Shown here: positions 55,772-64,000 of the stretch, piece after piece
Numbering within the stretch: position 1 is the first letter of the stretch
Layout: each line of letters starts with the position of its first letter
Assembly: GCA_963978905.1 (NCBI GenBank)
Contig: OZ022257.1
Location: forward strand, 27,481,274-27,545,273
DNA length: 64,000 nucleotides
Reading direction: 5' to 3'
From: Trichostrongylus colubriformis
Taxonomy: Eukaryota > Nematoda > Chromadorea > Rhabditida > Trichostrongylidae
Notes under the pieces: generated by a model
What the model was told of the DNA's origin: nothing
Databases searched by the model: none
Seen by the model: only the letters and a program-made list of their open reading frames with translations
Program-made: the position numbers and the translations under genes

Positions 55772-57184
55772 TCCCTATCCTACTCTATATAATTCGCTTA
55801 GTATGTCTGTGCGTGTGTGTGTGCGTGTGTGTGTCCGTCTGTTTGTCACGAAATTCATATCTCGCGTCGCGGCAAAGCTAGGAAGCTGAATTTTACAAAT
55901 GATATAGGGGGTGAAAAGGGGACCCAGGCGGTGGTGGACCGAAAGTGATAGCAGCTGATACGTGCTTATAAGGTGCCTGAAAAGACGAATGTCTCCAAAG
56001 TCGTTTCGGCTTTCGCAATGATCTTGGAGCGCTGACACTCATAGGTGTTTTGCGGGGTAGGACGGGGACATTAATGGTGGGTGTTCCAGCTTGATAACGG
56101 TTGATAAGATACGATAAGGAGCGTTAAAAGGCTGGAGTCGTCAAATCCGTTTCACTTTTCGTATTGGTCCCGGAGCGTTCATCAACATGTGTTTTGCGGG
56201 GTGGGACGGGGACACTAATGGTGCGTGATCCGCATTGATAATGGTTGATAAGATTTGATAAGGAGCGTCAAAAGGTTAGAGTCGTCGAATCCGTTTCGCT
56301 TTTTGCATTGGTCCCGGAGCGCTCAAATTCACAGGTGTTTTGCGGAGTGGGACGGGGACATTAATGGTGAGTGATCCAGCTTGATAACGGTTGATAGAAT
56401 TTGATAAAGAGCGCAAAAAGGCTAGAGTCGTCGTTTCGCCTTTCGCGTTGATCCTAAAACGCTGACATTCATAGGTATTTTCCGGAGTGGGAAAAGGACA
56501 TTGATGGTGGCTGATCCGAACTGAAAATGGTTGTTAAGATTTGAAAAGAGCATGAGAGGACGAATGTCGTCATATTCGTTCTGCCTTTCGCATTGATCAA
56601 AGACCTGACACTCATGGGTGTTGACCAGAGTGGGAAGGGATATTTGTAGTGGGTGATCCGAACTGATGATGGTTGATGAGATTCGATTGGGTATTAAGCC
56701 GTGAGAAGGAAAATGTCACCAATCGGTCTGCTTTTGCGGCTAACGGTGGAATGTTCACATTCGCAGGTATCGTAGGATACAGGGACCTTAATGGTACTGT
56801 TGGGTACGGGGGCCTCAGTGATAAGGGCTTACAGTGACTGATAAGAACCGGTAGCAAATGGATGGGGGGGGGGGTAATCTTTTACGTCGCCTGCATTGAT
56901 AATCATGATACACCTATATTTGTGATAGCAAAGCAGGCGTTTCGCTCGGAATCACTTTCTAATGCGCTACTGACAGCAACACTGAGTATCGACCGCTAGA
57001 CATGCAAAATTCTAAATAGTGAAGCATGTTCACGAATACGATAAACATCGATAAGCGGGATATGTATCTACCATCAAAGTGTAGGAAATAGATGCTCAGC
57101 AAGTGAACAAGTTGTTACCTATCGATGCGGTCGAATTCGAAACTATCGATGTCTAAACTATCCAAACACCCAATGATGACCTAA

Positions 57185-57358
57185 GGCCGCGGTCATACTT
57201 TGCGGTGCCGGCGGCAGGGCGTGGCTGCGTATCTCTGCGTCTCCGCCTATGCCATCCTGCCTCGTTGCCTGCGCCATCTCTGCACCTCCCCCGTGCCACT
57301 CTCCCCCGCTGCTTGTGAACGCAGCCACGCCCTGCCGGCGGTAAGTATGACCGCGACC
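57185..57358. mobile_element. 174-bp PIF/Harbinger-type MITE, with empty-site evidence
   Basis: Ends GGCCGCGGTCATACTT and AAGTATGACCGCGACC are inverted and flanked by TAA (57182-57184 and 57359-57361). The homologous spot at about 9226-9235 reads GATCTAAACCAGC with a single TAA and no insert, which directly shows the pre-insertion site. The termini match those of the 435-bp MITE at 3760. Confidence 0.9.
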
Positions 57359-57361
57359 TAA

Positions 57362-57627
57362 ACCAGTTAGCTTGCGCTCACTGCTGCGCGCGATTTGTGT
57401 CGATTACGTGCAGAACAGGTTCGATGCAAAGTTACTGAACTATAATAACATCAGAATGGTTTTTTAACACGCCATCTTCTCTGCATTATCCAAATAAATA
57501 GCTCAGCTGAAAGCAGAAGAAAGGAAGTTTCCACTCAACTCCATACACAATTGTGGTTGTGCCGATCAAACCCATCTTGCACAACATCGCCATGAATCGC
57601 GCGCAGTAGTGTGCGCGAGCCGACTGG
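57362..57627. mobile_element. Palindromic MITE cap of the solo arm
   Basis: Starts CCAGTTAGCTTGCGC and ends GCGCGAGCCGACTGG; same family as 5691-5947 and 9232-9449. Confidence 0.6.
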
Positions 57628-57628
57628 T

Positions 57629-60013
57629 GTTTTGTATAATTGACAGATGTGAGTCGTGGGCAAAACTACTTTTTTTGGCAACCCCTGTACATGCAACAGG
57701 AAGAAAACAACTTTGTGGCATAGACTGATTCCATAACCAAAGGGTGGCAGTGCAAACAACATTGAATTCAATTTTTGCTAAATTTCATGATGTCCTTCAG
57801 AAGCATGAGGTCTCAGGAAGACTGTTAATTTCTATGATCGAAAACGTATCTCGATATAATAGTATCCAACTCCAACACATTCATAAAAAGGAAATTGTGC
57901 TGCACCACATGTGTTATCCTTGAACACTGGGCACGCACTGTGTGCAGCACGCAATTGCTTATTTGTTAAATACATATCGACGGAGAGTGGGGCTTGAATA
58001 GGAGATACTGGGATTATAGGGATGGCCTTCTAATTCATGAACCCAAAACTTATGTAGCTATCTCATAGAAAGCTGAGTGGAACGAAGCTGTTGAACAAAA
58101 CTACGTATTAACGACGATTGATGCCCATCGCAAAGATCGCGCTATCAACAGGGGTAGGGTAGGCCAACATATAGAAATGGGAAGGGTCCGGTATGATTGA
58201 ACAAATTCCGGTATGTTATACCAAGATATTAGCTGGTAAATCAAATTTCGGTTGATGACGCTAACTCATAAGCACCTAGTTTGAGAGAGTGAGTTTTGCT
58301 GAGAATGTTGCGTTGGCGTTTTGTGACATTTGCTTACACCATCTCCCATTTTTTGCCTATGCGTAGTAACTTTTTTTTCGAACAGTTTCCTGCCAATGAG
58401 GCACTAAGAATTGAATTTCGAAATCTGACATCTTTCCTGCTGTGCCACTTAAAGATAAAATCTAGTGGTGGTCATCAAACTATCGTGGATCCGGCTGTTA
58501 ACACATCCCGTACCTTAGCAATCAGCACTAGTTTCAACAACTCGCAGGTGATGGTTTATATTTTAACCAGTTTTCGCCACGCGATCTACCTCGCGCGTCA
58601 CACGACATTGGTAATTTGTCGAATCCACACCCTTCCACACGTTCACTGGTGCCACTCATTCGTCACAAAAATCAAAGAGCGTACTATGTGATGATAAGGT
58701 TCACCATCCGTTTCCGAATCTTAAGTACATTATGATAGCTGTCTGAGGGGGTCGTGTTTTGTAAAAAATATTGCAATCGTTTCCATTTACAAAGTTAACC
58801 ACTCCGTGATCGGTTAAGTTCAAATGGCAGTGCTCTTCCCAAGACCCAACATATTGCATGCCATCCCAGTGTGCCGACACCTCCAGACCCCAGAATGAGG
58901 GTGAGAGTACGAAATAGGCGTTTATATAAGCAGTAGGTGCTATCACTACGACAACATAGCCGCACAGTGATACCCCAACACCCATCGGTCTCTCCCAACA
59001 TAGAGCGGTTGTTTTGCTCTATCACTCCATAATCACAATCACTCACTTGCGGACGGACAGACATACATACCGACATACAAACCGACGAACAAAGTAAATG
59101 GTTTATATAATAGAAGGATAGCCGCTCTCCGACGTTCGCAGGGTACAGTTGCTGCTCCCGGAATGCAGTGGAGAAGGAAACTCTATTAGGTTGTAAGGAA
59201 ATCTGGCCGGTTTTTCGCGTTCACAAAATAAATTCACATATGAGAGCGCGTTAATATGAATCAGTCACATATTGTGCTCCTTAGATAGACAAAAAGTTGC
59301 TCTTTCTGAGTATATGTTTCATTTGGAATGCCACAAGATTCTCGAATTATTGATAATTTTGGAGTACTGTAAAAATAGCACTTTTTAGTTGACTGCACTT
59401 TATGAAATCTTGTTTAATCGAGACCCAGCAAAGGCAACCACAAATGTGAATACTGCAAGAGGAGAGTGTGAAGCACTGGATGGAACATTTTGTTCGTGGT
59501 TTCAGAAGTGCAGAAATGAGAGTTGCTGGCAAGTATTGGCCCATAACAAACAAACGCAGATGATCACCTCAAGTAGGCTCGATTTAAAAGAAACCCCAAA
59601 AAATGGGTGCCGCGCGACCCCTCGGAGCAGCCACACTAAGTGCATTTCCACAAATCCTCTTCCAGTGATTGAAGCAGTAGCAGGCTGAAGCCCTTACTCG
59701 TGCATCATATTTACCACGCCAACTAAGCCCCACTTTCCCAAACATATGGACAGCTCCATCAGTAGCAGTGTGTTCAGAAAAAATGACGATTTTGAGTCGA
59801 CGTTTTGACGAGTTATTCATTTCGCGCAATATATATAAATCATCAGTCCTTCATAAAATTGAGATAAGTAGGTATGCTTATTATTGACAAGAGTGTGGCA
59901 AATTGAATGATTCTTATTCTGTGAGAAAATATTACTCTGAGCCGAGTTATGATCTCGCGAAGTTGAAATTGCGAAAATCGGCCAAAACCTTCCTTACAAC
60001 CTAATATTCGGTT
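57629..60013. other. No gene recognised
   Basis: The plus frame 58296-58691 (131 codons) begins with a hydrophobic stretch but has no known motif. 58990-59115 carries GACGGACAGACATACATACC-type text like the centre of the composite element. Strings near 57645 and 55130 (GGGTTGCCAAAAAAAGTA or its inverse) resemble Tc1-like ends, but no paired end was found. Confidence 0.4.
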
Positions 60014-61378
60014 CTCGTCAGTAGCCATGCTCACTTGCCCAGGAGCATTCTGAATGCGAAGTCCAAAACGCTATTTCGTCGATGAATAATGATACAGCAC
60101 CTGGCTCAAATAGGATCAGACCGGATCTAGACGTTCTACACCAATCGTCTAAACTCTGCCCGACCCTGTCTGACCACTGCGAAGTACCCACCTAGTGGGA
60201 AACCAGCACGAATGTGTTGCTGTATGAGAAGGAAGATCCACAGGACATCGAAAATTACCGTCCAATCTGTCTGCAGTCTGTATTCTACAAGCTCTCCACT
60301 CGAGTCATCTTGAGTAGGATTGGCAGAACTACGTACAAAGGAAAGTCACGCGGACAAGCAGGGCTTCAAAGGGGATCCAGTACAACAGATCACATCTACA
60401 CTGGCACTATTCTCGAAGTGTCGTGGGAGTACATGCTGCCGCCATGTCTCACATCCACTGATTTGGAGAATGCCTCCGACTCCGTCAAGGCAAAGCGGTA
60501 ACCGGGACGCTCGGAGACCTGGATGTACGTACTCAAAACATAGGAAAACTTTGCGAGCTGTACACTTAGCAACTTTTTTTAACCAATCATCATAGAAGTA
60601 GATAGAGGGGTCCGACAAGGAAACACCATTTTCCATGAACTTTTCAGCCTTGAGAGCAAGAATCATGCGTGAAGTGTAATGAGAAGGAATGGGAGTGAAG
60701 ACTGATAGCAGGCATCCACATGGTCTCCGTTTCGCTGACGGTATCCTGTTCGTACCACCGACAATGCAGCAAACGGAGCAGATGCTAGCCGATTTCGACT
60801 AGGGCTGCGCAAAAATTCGTTTAAGGCTGCACCTGACGAAGTCAAGTAGGTCGAAGTCAAGTGGTAGAACGCTCGAGAGAACGAACATCACTGAATGCTT
60901 TAGCTATATGTGCTCAGGTCAAGAAGTCAATAGGAAGCGCGGCTTAGCACCGGAGCAGAGCAGGGAAAAAACAGCGGCTGTTTGAGTAGCTTTAAAAACG
61001 TCGATGGAGCGGCGAGGAAGACGGGGAACATACGGCGCCGCGTCCATCTCTTCGATCCGCTACCTTTTGTGTTCTGACATGTATTTCAGAGACGTGAATT
61101 GTACATGAGCAGGAAGAGCATGCGAATTGTGTCATTAATCGACCGCATCCCTCTGGAGGTCCAACAAATACCTGGACGACCGCACTTCTTCACGGAAGTT
61201 CACTGTGTGAGCGAGAGGGTGCGTGCCTCTGAAGCCAGAATGGTTCACTAGACTAATCTAGCTCGCAACAGAGAAGAATTGGGATTTTGCTGGCGCCCGC
61301 GCGAGACTCATAATGAGAAACGGGACGACAGGTGATAGGTGACAGATATGAGTGACGACTGATTATTTATTTATTTAT
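60014..61378 (+). pseudogene. RTE-type non-LTR retrotransposon, degenerate
   Basis: The plus-strand frame at 60214-60501 gives RT motifs in order: ENYRPICLQSVFYKLSTRVI, then QAGLQRGSSTTDHI and LTSTDLENASDSV. Further on, with frame changes, come GVRQGNTI (near 60610) and LRFADGILFV (near 60725). The last aspartate of the expected FADD box is Gly. The C-terminal part near 61240-61330 resembles the tail of nematode RTE proteins (ATEKNWDFAGARARL). The 3' end is a TTTA-type short tandem tail (about 61361-61380), typical of RTE elements. Several stops and an internal deletion make it a pseudogene; the 5' end is missing. Confidence 0.8.
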
Positions 61379-62332
61379 TCATTGCACCACGAAATATCAT
61401 TATATATTAGTAGAATCTACCGTGGATGATGTAATATATGTTATACATGGCGTAACAAAGCAGAGTTGTGGCACACTCAGTAAGGCTCACTCGGAATCTT
61501 AGTAGCTCCTCCTCATGTTGATCTCTACCGTCAAGTACTTGACAGTAGGCCACACCCACGCTTACAAGGCAACGAATGATGGAGCACATAACGTAGAGTT
61601 CATAATGTTTCGCTACGAATTTCAAATCTCTAGAACTCTGCGTGTTTGGGTTCCATCCAACTCCTTCGCTCACAGAGTTTCCAGTCATATTTATGAAACT
61701 ACCTGAGGCGAAAGAGATAGCGCCTAGTACCGATTTTCTTATGCTTTTGTCGCAACTCCGCCTACATTACTCGAGCAACTGAATATGCTTTTGTCGCAAC
61801 TCCGCCTACATTACTTAACCAACTGAATATGTCAAATATTCAGAGGCCACATTGCACGGGACAGATCCACTAATCTGAAAACTCTGTGCACATCCAGAGC
61901 ACATAAACTCCAGAGCTTTCTGCCAAATGTGAAGACAAATCCTTAACTTCGGGAAGTAGCCTTTGCAATCCAAAAAGCGAGGATTCGGACTCAAAGGCAG
62001 TGGTACCGGTGGACGTGTTCACCACGAAGCCTGACACGGCAGGCATCACGTCATTTCGCTCGACACATCATCAGTACGATATGATAAGTATCATTCTGCT
62101 ATCATGCTCGTCACTCGACACCTCAATCATTCTCCGGCGAAGGGTTGTGTAGCCGTATGTTGAATTTTCGTTTTGCGGCGGCGCATTCGCGGTGCAATCC
62201 GCACGACTTACCGCGATCGGTTGGAATCCTGCTGGACGCTTAGGCTGGTACCATGGAGGTCCTTCGAAGATATAGTTGCTCATCTCATCATTTTCTGAAA
62301 AGAATAACGCTCGATTTCTGAAAAGACAAGTA
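61379..62332. other. No gene; small tandem duplication and a shared relic
   Basis: A 44-bp tandem duplication lies at 61741-61828 (units start ATGCTTTTGTCGCAACTCCG). 61990-62280 (plus) is related to 22600-22800 (minus), sharing a VDVFTT-type translated stretch, so both are parts of one degenerate repeat family that I could not name. Confidence 0.5.
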
Positions 62333-63229
62333 CCCTAAAATCTGATAGATAAGTCCGCCCTCACGCGGTGTCGCGCGCGGCAGCGGCGGACGCAGGCACA
62401 GTCTTCAAAGCACAGGATCGCAATGCACCCTTCGTTTTTTAGAACAATAGAATTGTAGAAATTGTCCATTCTACTTTATTTCTCAAATCTAGAAATACCA
62501 CATATCAATATCTTCGTTTAACACCTGTAACAATAATCATTCATCTCAAACTTCCCACGCAATCTCAATTTCATTTCAATTTCCCAACATTCACAACATA
62601 AAAACTCTCAGTCATCTCATCTAACAATGACCCTTGGTTCAAGGTCCTTAAGAAGCTGTTGACAATCGTCTCCTCATAAACTGAGTAGAAACTGTCGCAA
62701 ACTAAAGCGGCTACCTCTCCGTACCTCATCCTTTTCGTGATGCCGCTTTTGTATATCTGGCTTTTGTTGGGTCAGTTTTACTATTCTTCCCGTGTTCTGA
62801 TGATCATAAGTTGTTCAGGTAATTCAAAGGGCTTGAAGACAAGAAGGAGGGCTCACATCAGGTGCAAAAATTTGACGCGGCAAGCAAAAGCGCTTTTGCA
62901 GGGGAAAAAGGTGAAAGACGCATGTATGTGAGGTTTTGTGCACCGTTATCATGACAGTAAGGAAAAGTTTGTATTCAACCGCTGTTGCATTGAAACCCTC
63001 GTTGAACAACGATTTCCCTCTCACTCGTTCATCCTCTGCCAACTGTGAAGTTTCTTGCTACTCCTTTTAGATTAACAAATACAGTATACAATACAATGTA
63101 AACTCGTTATTAACAAATTACCAATCATAGCTTCCTCAATTTCCTCCATCTTTGGTTTTTTGAAGACTGCGGCTGCCTGTGCCGCGCGCGACACCGCGTG
63201 CGGGCGGACTTATCTATCAGACTTTGAGG
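62333..63229. mobile_element. 0.9-kb TIR DNA element, copy 2 (intact ends)
   Basis: Left end CCCTAAAATCTGATAGATAAG and right end CTTATCTATCAGACTTTGAGG are inverted, with pairing extending about 70 bp through CGGTGTCGCGCGCGG against CCGCGCGCGACACCG. TA flanks both sides (62331-62332 and 63230-63231). Its internal sequence is shared, inverted, with 34331-35438. It encodes no transposase. Confidence 0.82.
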
Positions 63230-63497
63230 TAGTAAGATAAGAAGTAAGAGGAACAGTAATTACATAATAACAATCTTAATCAAGAAATAATTATTTAGGG
63301 CGTAAAACATTGAAGGGAGTGTACGCAATGTACGCAATCACACGCAAAGAATTCAACTCGCACTCGCCCCGCCGCTCGCTGCGCGCGGTCGCGCGAACTC
63401 GACATTAGGCTACACACCACTGGCAATCATCCCTAGGAGGCGGCCCCGTATATGAAGGGAGGTTGAAGGTAAAAAAGGCCGCACCGCCAAAGCTTAG

Positions 63498-63924
63498 AGG
63501 AATCGTCCACGGAAAATGAGTTTTTGTGTTACCCATATATTTATGTTGTATTTGCCTAATGTTGGCCTCATGCAAAATTTCACGCGAAAAAAATGTGAAT
63601 CTGGCTGAGATACAGCACCACAAAGTGCGGTCCAGGTGGGCGGGGCCTCCGTGTAAAAGCCTCGTCCCGTCGTCCGCCGTGGTCCGAGGCGCATTGTAGG
63701 AACAGAGGGTTACGTAAACAGTCCCACTCTCCGTTCCCAACGGCGGCGGAAGACGGGACGAGTCTTTTATACGGAGGCCCCGCCCACTGGGACCGCACTT
63801 TGTGGTGCTGTATCTAAGCCAGATTCACATTTTTTCGTGTGAAATTTTGCATGAGGCCAACATTAGGCAAATACAACATAAATATATGGGTAACACCAAA
63901 ACTCATTTTCCGTGGACGATTCCT
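63498..63924. mobile_element. 427-bp foldback MITE, TTAG target duplication
   Basis: Same family as 10944-11367: ends AGGAATCGTCCACGG and CCGTGGACGATTCCT, flanked by TTAG on both sides (63494-63497 and 63925-63928). Arms are inverted to a short centre near 63700. Frames here are artefacts of the palindrome. Confidence 0.85.
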
Positions 63925-64000
63925 TTAGGGGGGGCTTTTCGCGGGGGATATCACCGCAAATAAACTTCCTAAATCCCGAAGTTCCGAGTGAATGGCATCT

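Larger units (their letters stand above)
55772..57628 (+). repeat. Solo right arm of the 5.7-9.45 kb composite
   Basis: The order matches 7963-9450: CCTACTCTATATAATTCGC, the TGTGTGTGCGTGTGTG tract, GTCACGAAATTCATATCTCG, then five ~142-bp tandem units (cores near 56028, 56175, 56317, 56458 and 56600). A CACTTTCTAATGCGCT..CAGCAACAC block and the palindromic MITE cap (57362-57627) follow. The inverted left half is absent. A 174-bp MITE lies inside at 57185-57358. Confidence 0.75.

Overview
This window looks like repeat-dense nuclear DNA of a clade V (strongylid or hookworm-type) nematode. The evidence is TTTCAG-type 3' splice sites, exons of a nematode-type Receptor L-domain gene, a tRNA-derived SINE of a kind I recall from strongylid genomes, a Tc3-like transposon, an RTE-like retroposon, and a BEL/Pao retrotransposon with a phlebovirus-type envelope. 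The species assignment is inference. Most short open frames here are chance or repeat-derived; no complete host gene is visible.

The dominant feature is one nearly intact BEL/Pao LTR retroelement on the minus strand, 35840-46971. It has two 744-bp LTRs that differ at about four positions, a perfect 5-bp target duplication (ATCTG), and a tRNA-Gly-type primer binding site. Its order in sense direction is 5' LTR, gag, protease-RT, RNase H-integrase fused in frame to a two-part membrane glycoprotein (env), then an extra gag-like zinc-knuckle ORF, then 3' LTR. The copy has frame breaks at gag/pol, inside the reverse-transcriptase catalytic box, and inside the zinc knuckles of the last ORF. Two things stand out: the extra gag-like ORF downstream of env, and a strong strand-specific excess of the pentamer CAATA over the whole element, LTRs included.

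Layout, left to right. 1-5.7 kb: unique-looking sequence, one dispersed repeat, and two or three exons of an L-domain gene with a foldback MITE in its intron. 5.7-9.45 kb: a 3.8-kb inverted-repeat composite capped by small palindromic MITEs and interrupted by a 603-bp MITE. 9.5-13.8 kb: degenerate sequence, a 424-bp TTAA-flanked foldback element and a SINE. 13.9-16.6 kb: nested foldback repeats. 18.5-20.1 kb: a dead Tc3-like transposon. 22.6-26.1 kb: remains of a second, old BEL/Pao element. 27-34 kb: repeat fragments. 33.7-35.4 kb: a foldback MITE and a 0.9-kb DNA element with a MITE inserted at its terminus. 35.8-47.0 kb: the BEL/Pao element. 48-52 kb: a 555-bp tandem duplication followed by a long perfect hairpin. 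55.8-57.6 kb: a solo arm of the 5.7-9.45 kb composite, with another MITE that gives a filled/empty site pair. 60.0-61.4 kb: an RTE-type retroposon pseudogene. 62.3-63.9 kb: second copies of the 0.9-kb element and of the TTAR-flanked foldback element.

The genes of the BEL/Pao element would work together as an endogenous retrovirus-like unit: Gag particle, protease, reverse transcriptase/RNase H, integrase and a class II-type fusion glycoprotein. The element looks recently inserted, but this copy carries inactivating frame breaks unless these are assembly errors or are translated by recoding.
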